Positions 52,212-60,819 of a stretch of DNA of 64,000 nt are shown here, in pieces. Within the stretch, counting starts at the first letter, position 1; each line of letters starts with the position of its first letter. The stretch spans positions 1-64,000 of the forward strand of contig JAJDDF010000012.1 of the NCBI GenBank assembly GCA_029260455.1, written 5' to 3'. Below the pieces are notes generated by a model. That model saw only the letters and a list, made by a program, of their open reading frames with translations. It was not told the origin of the DNA and ran no database searches. This stretch comes from Phycisphaerales bacterium. Its GTDB lineage: Bacteria > Planctomycetota > Phycisphaerae > Phycisphaerales > UBA1924. A program made the translations under genes and the position numbers.

Positions 52212-53626
52212 TGGCAAATGCTGTTCGCATTCTGATGACACTGTTCGCACTCGTGGGATTTGCGATATTGGCGCGCGTGCTTGCAGGTGATGACACATCG
52301 ACGCAGATCATTTCAACTGATGAAGCGTTGTTTTCGTATGGACATGGTCTGCGCGAAACAGTTGTGGGGCTGGGGATCCTTCTGCTTGGGGCGTGGCTTA
52401 CGGGGAAACTTTCGCAATTGGTGAAATTGAGCAAGATCACGGGATACATTCTCTTTGGGATTCTGGTGGGGCCGCATGTTTCGAACGTTATTGAGCAGCC
52501 GGAGCTGGATTTTCTGAAGCTTGCCAACGATCTTGCGATCGCGTTGATTGCGTTCGCCGCTGGCGGTGAGATTGAGCTGAGCTTTGTGAAGCGGTCGCTC
52601 AAGATGATCATGATGATTGTGGGCGGGCAAGTGGTGTTCGTGCTACTGCTTGTCGGCGGGGCGATGTTTGGGGTGTTCCGAATGCTTCCGGAGCTTGGGA
52701 TCGCGCCGGACCATGCGCTTCCGATCGCGATGGTGGTCGCGGTTATTGCCACAGCGAGCAGCCCGGCGGTGGTGATCGCGCTGATCGAAGAAATGCGGGC
52801 GCGGGGTGCATTCACGCAGGCGGTGCTTACGGCGACGGTGTGCAAGGACCTGGTGTTGCTGGTGCTGTTCGCGATCGCGATGGCGATTTCAGGTGGCATT
52901 CTCGGGATCGACTCTGGCGGCGAGCATTCGCTCATGGGACACCTTGCGATGCACCTCGGTGGTTCACTTGCAATTGGAGCGGTGGTGGGCGTAGCGCTGG
53001 CGGCGTATGTGCATTTTGTTGGCGCGCATTTGGCGATGGTGTTGATCGGCGCATCGTTTGGGCTTGCGCTGATTGCGGGGTCACTGGACCTTGAGCCGTT
53101 GATCGCTGCCCTTGCGGCGGGTGTTTTGATGCGCAATGTTTATCCAGAGCAAACCGAATCGCTTTTTGAGACGGTGCGGGAATTGAGTGTGCCGGTGTAT
53201 GCGGTGTTTTTTGCGGTGGCGGGGTGTCATACTGATCCGGCGGCACTGGTGACGGTGTGGCCAGCGGTGGTCACGCTTGTTGTCGTGCGCGTGCTCGCGA
53301 TTGGGCTTGGTACGTGGGGTGGTGCGAAGATCGCGGGTGCTGACATGAGCACGCAGCGCTGGGGATGGACAGCGTTTATCTCACCGGCGGGGGTTTCGCT
53401 GGCATTGGTCTATTTGCTGGCCCAGGATTTTGACCAGGCCCTGCGCCCCGAGGGGGTTGCTGAGAGCGAGCAAGCCCCGCTGACGATGGTGTTGATCTCC
53501 GCGATCGCGCTGCAGCAGCTTGTGGGGCCGATTCTCTTCAAGATCGGCCTTGCCCGCTCTGGTGATGCGGGGCGGGAGGTTGCCCCCCCACCTTCAGGGA
53601 TGGCCCCTGACTCAGCCGATCAATAG
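52211..53626 (+). CDS. CPA2 family Na+(K+)/H+ antiporter
   Basis: 471 residues. A polytopic KefB/CPA2 core: ITGYILFGILVGPHVSNVIE, LAIALIAFAAGGEIELSFVK, AVIATASSPAVVIALIEEMR (broken helix with TASSPAV) and GVLMRNVYPEQTESLFETVR. No TrkA-N tail is present. The ATG overlaps the previous stop, so the two antiporters are a coupled pair. It is followed by the structured leader of the Mrp operon. Confidence 0.88.
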   Translation: MANAVRILMTLFALVGFAILARVLAGDDTSTQIISTDEALFSYGHGLRETVVGLGILLLGAWLTGKLSQLVKLSKITGYILFGILVGPHVSNVIEQPELDFLKLANDLAIALIAFAAGGEIELSFVKRSLKMIMMIVGGQVVFVLLLVGGAMFGVFRMLPELGIAPDHALPIAMVVAVIATASSPAVVIALIEEMRARGAFTQAVLTATVCKDLVLLVLFAIAMAISGGILGIDSGGEHSLMGHLAMHLGGSLAIGAVVGVALAAYVHFVGAHLAMVLIGASFGLALIAGSLDLEPLIAALAAGVLMRNVYPEQTESLFETVRELSVPVYAVFFAVAGCHTDPAALVTVWPAVVTLVVVRVLAIGLGTWGGAKIAGADMSTQRWGWTAFISPAGVSLALVYLLAQDFDQALRPEGVAESEQAPLTMVLISAIALQQLVGPILFKIGLARSGDAGREVAPPPSGMAPDSADQ

Positions 53627-53627
53627 A

Positions 53628-53690
53628 GGGCATCGGGAGGTGCAGAAAGTGCGGGTCCGGCAAAGGCTGACACCTGAAGCGCCGATGAGC
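53628..53690 (+). promoter_or_regulatory. Structured leader of the Mrp operon, candidate Na+-I (DUF1646) riboswitch
   Basis: CATCGG (53631-53636) pairs perfectly with CCGATG (53682-53687), and AGGTG (53638-53642) with CACCT (53671-53675) inside it. The enclosed GCAGAAAGTGC and GGTCCGGCAAAGGCTGA look conserved rather than random. The compact nested fold, followed by a Na+/H+ antiporter operon, is what is known for Na+-I riboswitches. I match the motif from memory and position, not from a covariance model. Confidence 0.55.
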
Positions 53691-53717
53691 ATCTGTTCGG
53701 ACCGATAGTTGGATGGG

Positions 53718-53742
53718 GCCACCGAGCTATGAGTGCGGTGGC
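53718..53742 (+). promoter_or_regulatory. Perfect hairpin just before the mrpA ribosome-binding site
   Basis: GCCACCG (53718-53724) and CGGTGGC (53736-53742) form a 7-bp stem with an 11-base loop. The stem ends four bases before the CTGAGGGG ribosome site of mrpA. It could be the expression platform of the upstream element. Confidence 0.5.
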
Positions 53743-53760
53743 AACCTGAGGGGATTCCGC

Positions 53761-56700
53761 ATGGGCACGGAAAGTTGGTTGACACTTGCACTGTTGGCGG
53801 TGTTCGCACCTGTGGTGACTGGGGCGGCGACGATGCTGTTCCCGAAGCGACTGATCACATTGCGAGTTGGGATGGCGCTACTTGGGCCGGTGGTGGCGAT
53901 TGTCGCGCTGTTGCAACAGGGTGTGTCTGAAGAAGTTGCGAGCCTTGCCTTTGCGCCGACGTTGGGGCTTGACCTGAGTTTCGCAGCGGATCAACTGGGG
54001 ATGTTCTTTGCGCTGCTGATCTCTGGGATCGGTTGCCTGATCGTTGTGTATGGACGCGGGTATTTCGGGCGCGATGAAAAATCGCTTGCGCGATTTTATC
54101 CGATGCTCGGGCTGTTTATGACCGCGATGATGGGGATCGTGCTGAGTGATAATCTGCTTGGGCTGTTCATGTTCTGGGAGCTGACGAGTGTGAGTTCGTT
54201 CCTACTCATTGGATGGAACACACAGGACCGGACGAGTGCGAAACTTGCGATGCAGGCGTTTGCGGTGACGGGGCTTGGCGGGCTTGTGATGCTTGCGGGA
54301 TTGATCACGCTTGGTGTGACGAGTGATATATGGTCGTTTTCGGCGCTGGAGGCGGCCTTTGATGCCGGCACATTTTCACTTGCAGCGCCGATGGTGACAA
54401 CGGCTTTTGCACTGATTTTTGTGGGTGCGATGGCGAAGAGTGCGCAGTGGCCGCTGCACTTCTGGTTGCCCGGGGCGATGGCGGCACCGACGCCGGTGAG
54501 TGCGTATTTGCATTCGGCGACGATGGTGAAGGCGGGTGTGTATCTGCTTGCGCGGCTGTTCCCGGTGATGCGGGAGTTGAGTTGGTGGACTCCCGCGCTG
54601 GTGTTCTTTGGCGCGATAACGATGGTAGTCGGCGGGTATATGGCGATTCGGTCGGAGGTATTGAAGAAGATATTTGCGTATACGACGGTGAGTCAGTTGG
54701 GTTTGTTTGTGTGCGCGTATGGGCTTGGGGGATTGAATTATTCGCATGGTTCGCATGGCGGTGAACATGGTGAGGCGGCGCACGGGGCGGCCACGGCGAT
54801 CGGTGATCCGAACATCATTTACCCGATCACACAGATTCTGAATCACGCGTTGTACAAAGCGCCGCTATTTATTCTTGCGGGCGCGATCATGCATCTGACC
54901 GGGCGGACGGTGCTTGGCGAACTGAAGGGACTGATCAAGAAGCACCCGGTGCTTGCGTGGACCTCGCTGGCGGCGGCGTACGCGATGGCTGGGTTGCCAT
55001 TTACACTTAGTTTTACGGCAAAAGAAGCGTTTTTGTATCAGATTGTGCATGGGGCCCAGCAACATGCGGTGCTGTGGTTTGTTGGTGCGGCGGCCGTTTT
55101 CATGGCGCTGTGCAACGTGGCGATCTTTGTTCGCATGGCGCGGACGTTCTTTGCACCGGCTGAGGCACATGATGCGCACGCAGATGAACACCATCACGCA
55201 CCGGAACGCGGATTCTGGGGAGCCTGCATCTGGTGGCCCGCGGCGGCGCTTGTGATGTGGCAGTTTGTGGGTGGGATCGCGCCGGGATTGTTTGAAGGCA
55301 TCATTGGTGTTGTTGAAACGGATACGGGGAACTATTGGGCCACGCTGCCGGGGTTCTTTTATGCGATGACGCATCCGAGCATGGCGCTTGGTATGTCGGC
55401 GGTTGCGATTGGGCTTGGTGTATTTCTCGGGTTCTCGCCGATCTGGAGTGGTGCAAGGAAGGACATTCACGATCGGTTGTTCCCGGTCACACTTCGACTT
55501 GGGGAGCGCGCGGGGCACAGGTTGTTTGCCACTGTGCAGCGCGGCGATTTGCGGCTGTATGTGATGGTTGTGCTTATGGCGCTGGTGAGTGCGATGGGAT
55601 ACACATTCTTACTTGATAAAGAAGCGATGCTTGCATGGCCAGAGATTCCGAGCATCAATGATGTGGATTACGCACTTGCGGGGTGGCTGCTTACGGGGCT
55701 GATCTGCACTTCTGCGTTGATGTTGCCCATCATGAAATCGCGTGTGGTGCGCGTGTTGATTCTGGGGACGTGCGGATTTTCGGTAATTGGGATGTATCTG
55801 CTGTATCAGGCGCCGGACCTTGCGCTGACGCAGGTGATGTTTGAGATTATTTCGGTGGTGTTGTTTTTGTTGGCGTTGCGGCTGTTGCCAGAGCGCGGTG
55901 CGGGTGTGCGGGCGTATGCATTGCCGCGGGTTGTGTTTGCGACGTTGGTGGGCGTGAGTGTGGGGTGGATCACACTTCATGCGGGGTCGGCGGCGGACCA
56001 ATCGGCGTTGGTGGCATGGGACGCGGCGCAGGGTGCACCAGAGCAACATGCAATGGCAGGCGAGACGACGGATGCATCAATTCTTCGTGTTGCGGATGAA
56101 ACGCACAGCGCAGGCGGGCGAGACGCCCGCCCCACTGACGCCCGCCCCACTGACGCCCACCCCACTGACGCCCGCCCCACTGACGCCAACTCCACCGAGG
56201 CTCATCATGCGCCGTTTGTGCAGCCTGATGACACGCGGCTTGGGGGGTGGATGCTGCGCAATTCGTATGTTGGCACAACGCCTGATACACACGGCCGGGG
56301 CGGCGGGGGGAACAATGTTGTCAACGTGATTCTTGTAGATTTCCGCGGGTATGACACTGTTGGCGAAATCACGGTGCTGTCGATTGCGATGATGGGTGTG
56401 CTGGCGCTGATTGGTGCGTGTCCGGCGCCACTGGGATTGAAAGAGCGCGGGCCGCAGAAGCATTTGCGTTCGTACATGTTGCGCACGGCGATGAAATTGC
56501 TGTTGCCATTGAGCCTGCTTTTCGCGGCGTATGTTTTCTTCAAGGGGCATGACAGGCCGGGCGGCGGGTTTATCGCGGGGCTCATCGCGGCGGTTGGTCT
56601 GGCGGCGTATCGGATGTCTGATGGGGGTGCGGCGCTGAAGAGGCTGATTCCGATCAAACCGGGGATTACGGCGGCGATTGGTCTTGCGCTTGCGCTAGCG

Positions 56701-56901
56701 ACGGGCGTTGCGCCATTGGTGATTCATTTGTTCACGGGTGAGGGCGGGCCGTTTTTTACAAGCAACAATGCGTATGTGCCGCTCATTGGGGGCGGGACAT
56801 TCCACTGGACAAGTGTGATGCTCTTTGATCTTGGGGTATTTATTGTGGTGGTTGCGGTGTCGGTTGGCATGATCAACCGCTTCGAAGAGGAGCTTGATTA
56901 A
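53761..56901 (+). CDS. mrpA: Mrp Na+/H+ antiporter subunit A fused with subunit B domain
   Basis: 1046 residues from ATG 53761 (CTGAGGGG site). The NuoL-like channel part comes first (FADQLGMFFALLISGIGCLI-type region, LLGLFMFWELTSVSSFLLIG, SAYLHSATMVKAGVYLLARL). Then MbhD/MbhE-like helices (YLLYQAPDLALTQVMFEIIS; NVVNVILVDFRGYDTVGEIT) and a C-terminal MnhB domain (FKGHDRPGGGFIAGLIAAVG) follow, so no separate mrpB is needed. Loops rich in His (SHGGEHGEAAHGAA; AHDAHADEHHHAPER) are unusual. A loop at ~784-805 consists of repeated (A/T)DARPTDA units encoded by repeat D. First gene of the operon A/B-C-D-E-F-G, which exports Na+ with proton uptake. Confidence 0.93.
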   Translation: MGTESWLTLALLAVFAPVVTGAATMLFPKRLITLRVGMALLGPVVAIVALLQQGVSEEVASLAFAPTLGLDLSFAADQLGMFFALLISGIGCLIVVYGRGYFGRDEKSLARFYPMLGLFMTAMMGIVLSDNLLGLFMFWELTSVSSFLLIGWNTQDRTSAKLAMQAFAVTGLGGLVMLAGLITLGVTSDIWSFSALEAAFDAGTFSLAAPMVTTAFALIFVGAMAKSAQWPLHFWLPGAMAAPTPVSAYLHSATMVKAGVYLLARLFPVMRELSWWTPALVFFGAITMVVGGYMAIRSEVLKKIFAYTTVSQLGLFVCAYGLGGLNYSHGSHGGEHGEAAHGAATAIGDPNIIYPITQILNHALYKAPLFILAGAIMHLTGRTVLGELKGLIKKHPVLAWTSLAAAYAMAGLPFTLSFTAKEAFLYQIVHGAQQHAVLWFVGAAAVFMALCNVAIFVRMARTFFAPAEAHDAHADEHHHAPERGFWGACIWWPAAALVMWQFVGGIAPGLFEGIIGVVETDTGNYWATLPGFFYAMTHPSMALGMSAVAIGLGVFLGFSPIWSGARKDIHDRLFPVTLRLGERAGHRLFATVQRGDLRLYVMVVLMALVSAMGYTFLLDKEAMLAWPEIPSINDVDYALAGWLLTGLICTSALMLPIMKSRVVRVLILGTCGFSVIGMYLLYQAPDLALTQVMFEIISVVLFLLALRLLPERGAGVRAYALPRVVFATLVGVSVGWITLHAGSAADQSALVAWDAAQGAPEQHAMAGETTDASILRVADETHSAGGRDARPTDARPTDAHPTDARPTDANSTEAHHAPFVQPDDTRLGGWMLRNSYVGTTPDTHGRGGGGNNVVNVILVDFRGYDTVGEITVLSIAMMGVLALIGACPAPLGLKERGPQKHLRSYMLRTAMKLLLPLSLLFAAYVFFKGHDRPGGGFIAGLIAAVGLAAYRMSDGGAALKRLIPIKPGITAAIGLALALATGVAPLVIHLFTGEGGPFFTSNNAYVPLIGGGTFHWTSVMLFDLGVFIVVVAVSVGMINRFEEELD
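56112..56187. repeat. Repeat D expanded into 15-bp tandem units inside mrpA
   Basis: GGCGGGCGAGACGCCCGCCC starts a D copy. Its tail unit (CGCCCCACTGACGCC) is then repeated about four times in frame, giving DARPT pentapeptide repeats. Confidence 0.85.
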
Positions 56902-57306
56902 ATGACAGTGCTTCTATCCATCTGCGTTGCGGTGATTTTCGCAGTGAGTGTGTATCTGTTCACATCGCGCGACTTAAAGAGTGTTGCGATGGGTGTGTTT
57001 CTGTTTTCGCATGCAGCGCATCTGGGGATTATTGCGATGAGCGGGCAGCCGTTACTCACGGTGAGCGGGGAGACCATTCGTAAGGCGGCTCCGATTCTCG
57101 GCACAAGTGAGGCGGGGCTACATGTTGATCCGCTGCCCCAAGCCCTGATTCTCACATCGATTGTGATCAGCTTTGCGGTGACTGGTTTTTTGCTTGCGCT
57201 GCTTGTGGCGCAACATCGGCGGGTGCAGTCGATGGATGTTGCGGACTTGCGTGATGAGGATCGCCCGGAACTGCCAGCGAGTATTGAAACTGTGGAGATG
57301 GCGTGA
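56902..57306 (+). CDS. mrpC: Mrp antiporter subunit C
   Basis: 134 residues, NuoK-like, with three transmembrane segments: LLSICVAVIFAVSVYLF; SVAMGVFLFSHAAHLGIIA; and DPLPQALILTSIVISFAVTG, the highly conserved DPLPQALxLTAIVI motif of MnhC/NuoK. It starts directly after the mrpA stop and overlaps mrpD by TGATG. Confidence 0.95.
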   Translation: MTVLLSICVAVIFAVSVYLFTSRDLKSVAMGVFLFSHAAHLGIIAMSGQPLLTVSGETIRKAAPILGTSEAGLHVDPLPQALILTSIVISFAVTGFLLALLVAQHRRVQSMDVADLRDEDRPELPASIETVEMA

Positions 57307-58931
57307 TGCACAACGACTGGATAGCACTTTTCGTGATTCTCCCGCTTGCTGGCGGGATCATTACCACGGCATTGTGCGGCAACGTGGTGCTGCAACGCAT
57401 TGCGGGACTTCTGGTGCTTGGTGCAACGGGACTTACTGCGGTTCTCCTTGGGTCGCAATTGTCACCTGAAGTACCGGTGCTTGTGTCATTTATGGGTGGG
57501 TGGCAGCCGCCATATGGGATTGCCATTGCGCTTGACGGCGTGTCTGCGACACTGATTGGGATTGCGAATATTGTTGCGATCGCAGCGTATTTTCATTCCT
57601 TTTCGACACTTTCGCCTGCGATGGAACGGCGGTGGTTTCATCCGCTGTTTCATCTGCTGATTCTCGGGGTGAATTTTTCGTTCATCACGGGCGACCTGTT
57701 CAACTTGTTCGTGGCCTTTGAGATCATGCTGATGGCGAGCTATGCGCTGATCGTGCTAGGGGGCGGGCGAGCGCAGATGTCGCAAGCGTATAAGTATGTT
57801 GTGCTGAACCTTGTGGGCTCGACGGTGTTCGTGCTCACGGCGGGGCTTTTGTACGGGATTGTGGGGACGCTCAACTATGCGGATCTTGCGCGCATCGTCA
57901 GTGATGCCAAATCCACAGGCGCGGCGCTTCCGACAGGGTTTCAGACTTTGAGTGTGATGATGCTGTTCGTCTTTGCACTGAAAGGGGCGGTGTTTCCGTT
58001 GTGGTTCTGGCTGCCTGATACCTATCACACGATGCCCTCGAGCATCAGTGCGTTGTTTGCAGCGCTGCTGTCCAAGGTGGGCGTGTATGCGGTGTTGCGG
58101 CTGTTTCCCTCGGTGTTCGCGTCACCGGGGGCTGAAGGCTTGACGTTTGTGAATCAGATTCTGCCGATTGCGGCAGGCTTGACGATGCTCATTGCAATTG
58201 GGTGCGCGCTGTCTGCGATGAATGTCCGGCGCATTCTTGCGATGGTACTTATAGCGCATGTTGGATATCTGATTTTTGGGATCACTTTGATGCGCCCGAT
58301 GGCTTTTGCGGCGACGCTTCACTATATGGGTCAGGAAATGATTGTCATGGCCGGGCTGATGCTGTGTTGCGGCGTGATTGAAAAACGCGCGGGGAGCATG
58401 CGGCTTGATGAACTGGGCGGACTTGCGAAATCGATGCCGGGCGTTGCAACGATGTTCTTTGTGCTGATGATTGGTTTGATCGGTGTGCCGCCACTTGCGG
58501 GATTTTATGGCAAGGCGCTGCTTCTCCGTGAAGGCATAGGTGCGGGCTCATGGGGACTTGTGAGCGCGACTGTGTTCACGGCGGTGCTCACACTTGTGGT
58601 GATGTTGCGAATCTGGGTGCGCGCATTCTGGGGGGAATCGAATTCGCCGGGGTTTGCCGTGCCCGAAGGTGCGGAGGCGGGCCCATCGCTGCGGTATGGA
58701 TTTGCAATGGTTGGCATTTCGATTACGGCCGTTGCCTCGGTGGGCTATGGGTTTGCGGCGGAACCGACGCTTGCCTGGGCGACGTATGCAACTCGGGAAC
58801 TTGACAATCCGCAAGAGTACATGTTTGCAGTGCTTGGTGATCGCGCTCCGGCGGCGCAGCCAACAGCTGCCATTCACAAAGGCATGACAACGCATGAGAT
58901 GAAAACGATTGCGATGGAGGGCGATCAATGA
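57306..58931 (+). CDS. mrpD: Mrp antiporter subunit D
   Basis: 541 residues, NuoN/NuoM-like, ~14 transmembrane helices. HPLFHLLILGVNFSFITGDL and LFNLFVAFEIMLMASYALI contain the conserved helix-5 Glu. KGAVFPLWFWLPDTYHTMPS holds the conserved Lys, and ALFAALLSKVGVYAVLRLF the second Lys region. It forms a proton channel half of the Mrp complex. ATG 57306 is preferred over GTG 57303. Confidence 0.95.
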   Translation: MHNDWIALFVILPLAGGIITTALCGNVVLQRIAGLLVLGATGLTAVLLGSQLSPEVPVLVSFMGGWQPPYGIAIALDGVSATLIGIANIVAIAAYFHSFSTLSPAMERRWFHPLFHLLILGVNFSFITGDLFNLFVAFEIMLMASYALIVLGGGRAQMSQAYKYVVLNLVGSTVFVLTAGLLYGIVGTLNYADLARIVSDAKSTGAALPTGFQTLSVMMLFVFALKGAVFPLWFWLPDTYHTMPSSISALFAALLSKVGVYAVLRLFPSVFASPGAEGLTFVNQILPIAAGLTMLIAIGCALSAMNVRRILAMVLIAHVGYLIFGITLMRPMAFAATLHYMGQEMIVMAGLMLCCGVIEKRAGSMRLDELGGLAKSMPGVATMFFVLMIGLIGVPPLAGFYGKALLLREGIGAGSWGLVSATVFTAVLTLVVMLRIWVRAFWGESNSPGFAVPEGAEAGPSLRYGFAMVGISITAVASVGYGFAAEPTLAWATYATRELDNPQEYMFAVLGDRAPAAQPTAAIHKGMTTHEMKTIAMEGDQ

Positions 58932-59401
58932 GCCGTTTCCTGTTTAACGTGCTGCTTGCGGTAGTGTGGTGTTTGCTAACGGGCAGTGCAACGCCTTGGA
59001 ACTTCCTTGCGGGGCTTGGTATTGGCGCGCTGGTGTTGGTCGCCTATTCGACTATTGCGCGCAAGGGGCCTTATCTAGGGCGACTGTGGGCGCTGCTTTC
59101 GTTTGGGTTGTATTTCACGGGCTTGCTCATCAAATCAAACTGGCAGATCGCCCGGGAGATTGTGACTCCACATTTTTCACAACAGCCACGGCTGCTTCGG
59201 TATCCGGTTGGGCATTTGACGCAGACGCAGGTGACAACACTTGGCAATGCGATCACACTCACGCCGGGCACACTTGCTGTTGATGTGAGCCCGGACGGGC
59301 AGTGGTTGTACCTGCACTGCATGTATGCAGAGGATCCTGAAACTGCGCGGCGGGATATTGACGAGCTGCAAACTCATTTGATGAAAGGGGTGTTCGCATG
59401 A
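58928..59401 (+). CDS. mrpE: Mrp antiporter subunit E
   Basis: 157 residues. Two or three N-terminal hydrophobic segments (FLFNVLLAVVWCLLTGSATP; FLAGLGIGALVLVAYS) precede a cytoplasmic domain with LGNAITLTPGTLAVDVSPDG, the conserved LxNxITLTPGTLxVD motif. ATGA overlaps on both sides. Confidence 0.93.
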   Translation: MSRFLFNVLLAVVWCLLTGSATPWNFLAGLGIGALVLVAYSTIARKGPYLGRLWALLSFGLYFTGLLIKSNWQIAREIVTPHFSQQPRLLRYPVGHLTQTQVTTLGNAITLTPGTLAVDVSPDGQWLYLHCMYAEDPETARRDIDELQTHLMKGVFA

Positions 59402-59742
59402 TGATGCACCTGCCTGATCACCTTGCCCCCCTGCTTGTTGCCAGTGAGGGTGTGACGCCCTGGACGCGCACGATGCTTGACATGATTATCACGGGGGGCA
59501 TCATTTTGATGTCACTTGGTGTGCTGCTTTGCATGATTCGGTTGCTCAAGGGCCCGACGCTTGTGGATCGCGGGCTTGCAGCGGATACGATTTCCATTCA
59601 GATTGCGGGGCTCGTGCTGTTGTTGACGATTCGCCTCGAAACACTTGTTGTTTTTGATGTTGTGCTTGTTGTTGCGATTCTGGGGTTCGTATCGACGCTT
59701 GCTTTTGCGCAATATCTGGGGCGGAAGGGAGCGGCGGTATGA
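59398..59742 (+). CDS. mrpF: Mrp antiporter subunit F
   Basis: 114 residues, three transmembrane helices. CMIRLLKGPTLVDRGLAADT matches the RxxxGPxxxDRxxAxD signature of MnhF, with LVVFDVVLVVAILGFVSTLA after it. Overlaps mrpE (ATGA) and mrpG. Confidence 0.93.
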   Translation: MMMHLPDHLAPLLVASEGVTPWTRTMLDMIITGGIILMSLGVLLCMIRLLKGPTLVDRGLAADTISIQIAGLVLLLTIRLETLVVFDVVLVVAILGFVSTLAFAQYLGRKGAAV

Positions 59743-60221
59743 CCATGCTGATTCCGGTATTGCTTGCTGCGGATGACACCCTTGCTGCTGGCCTGCGCGA
59801 TGTGCTTGCGTCGATTGCGCTGACGGGTGGTTTGTTTTTTATGTTCGTTGGCGCGGTTGGAGTTGTACGGTTTCCTGATGCGTATCAGCGGATTCACGCT
59901 GCGTCGAAATGCACGACGCTTGGCCTTGCAGGGATGTTGATTGCAGCGCTGCTTCATGTGTGGACGCTAGATATCGCGGGGAAAGCGGTGATGGCGATTG
60001 TGTTCACGTTTGTGGCCTCGCCGATCGGCTCGCACCTGCTCGCCAAATCGGCGCATCATGCGAAGATGGAACAGTGGCCGGGCACACTGAGTGATGAACT
60101 GGCGCAAGACAAGGCTGACCCGAACTATTCTGTGAGTGATGACGAGATCGGTGTTCCTGAGGGGCCAACGCGGCTTGTGCGCGGGGAAGATGCGAGATCG
60201 ATGCGCGTGGGCGCTGCGTGA
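59739..60221 (+). CDS. mrpG: Mrp antiporter subunit G
   Basis: 160 residues. A three-helix MnhG domain: LFFMFVGAVGVVRFPDAYQR and IHAASKCTTLGLAGMLIAAL are the conserved GxxRFPDxYxRxHAxTKxxTLG block, and VFTFVASPIGSHLLAKSAH follows. A hydrophilic 55-residue tail is longer than usual. Last gene of the operon. Confidence 0.93.
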   Translation: MTMLIPVLLAADDTLAAGLRDVLASIALTGGLFFMFVGAVGVVRFPDAYQRIHAASKCTTLGLAGMLIAALLHVWTLDIAGKAVMAIVFTFVASPIGSHLLAKSAHHAKMEQWPGTLSDELAQDKADPNYSVSDDEIGVPEGPTRLVRGEDARSMRVGAA

Positions 60222-60274
60222 TCGTTGAAGAATCACATGAACAGCCCGGGTGCGTTAGGATGTCAATGTCGTTC

Positions 60275-60359
60275 GGAGAGGTGGCGGAGCGGCTGAACGC
60301 GCCGGTCTCGAAAACCGGTTGACCTCACGGTCACGGGGGTTCGAATCCCCCCCTCTCCG
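60275..60359 (+). tRNA. tRNA-Ser(CGA)
   Basis: The acceptor stem GGAGAGG (60275-60281) pairs with CCTCTCC (60352-60358), with discriminator G60359. Anticodon CGA lies at 60309-60311 in the loop CTCGAAA. It has a long class II variable arm (TTGACCTCACGGTCAC) and T-arm GGGGGTTCGAATCCCCC. No CCA is encoded. It reads UCG codons. Confidence 0.97.
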
Positions 60360-60546
60360 CTTTCGTGTTTCTATCTCCTTTGGAGACGGAGATGTACGCG
60401 CCGATTGCGCGAAAAACCGTGTAGTTCTGCAGGATTGTTCGCTATGCCGACATGGTCTCTGCACGTGAGCGGTGCCAACACCGGCAAATTGAGCGCCGTT
60501 TAGGGTGAACGTCTCTATGCCGCTTTTTCGAGCGGCGCAACTCTCT

Positions 60547-60819
60547 TCATTGCGCCATGTGTGTTCGCCACAAACTGGCAAGTCTAGAAAGATCGTATAG
60601 CAAAACGCGGCGACGCAGCTTGAAAAAATCAGGGCGTCGATGAGTTATCGCAATGCCGCGCCGGAAGGACTGCGTGTACTTCCACTCACCGTCATCGGAG
60701 TAGAAGCGCTGCACGGTTACGGTGTAATACGTCCCGCCATCGAGCAGATCATTGGCCCAGATGGCCGCTTTGATGGTGCCAAGGCGGACGTGATGGACAG
60801 GCTTGTTCGTCTGATTCAT
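60547..60819 (-). CDS. Small conserved hypothetical protein (KPVHxVRLGxIKAAIW family)
   Basis: 90 residues from ATG 60819 with GGAG upstream. The first half, KPVHHVRLGTIKAAIWANDL and VTVQRFYSDDGEWKYTQSF, fits a family I recall as widespread in planctomycetes. Its members usually continue with a DDL...A..A..I helix; here the second half (RRGIAITHRRPDFFKLRRRV ...) does not fit, suggesting an old frameshift or divergence. Function unknown. The longer frame to 60936 is rejected. Confidence 0.6.
   Translation of the reverse strand: MNQTNKPVHHVRLGTIKAAIWANDLLDGGTYYTVTVQRFYSDDGEWKYTQSFRRGIAITHRRPDFFKLRRRVLLYDLSRLASLWRTHMAQ

Noticed and set aside
56112-56187. CRISPR-like direct repeats
   Set aside because: Units are 15 bp, contiguous and in frame inside mrpA, with no spacers and no cas genes.
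60255-60581. ORF containing GGDSNPR
   Set aside because: It is the reverse-strand translation of the tRNA-Ser gene, a common artefact.
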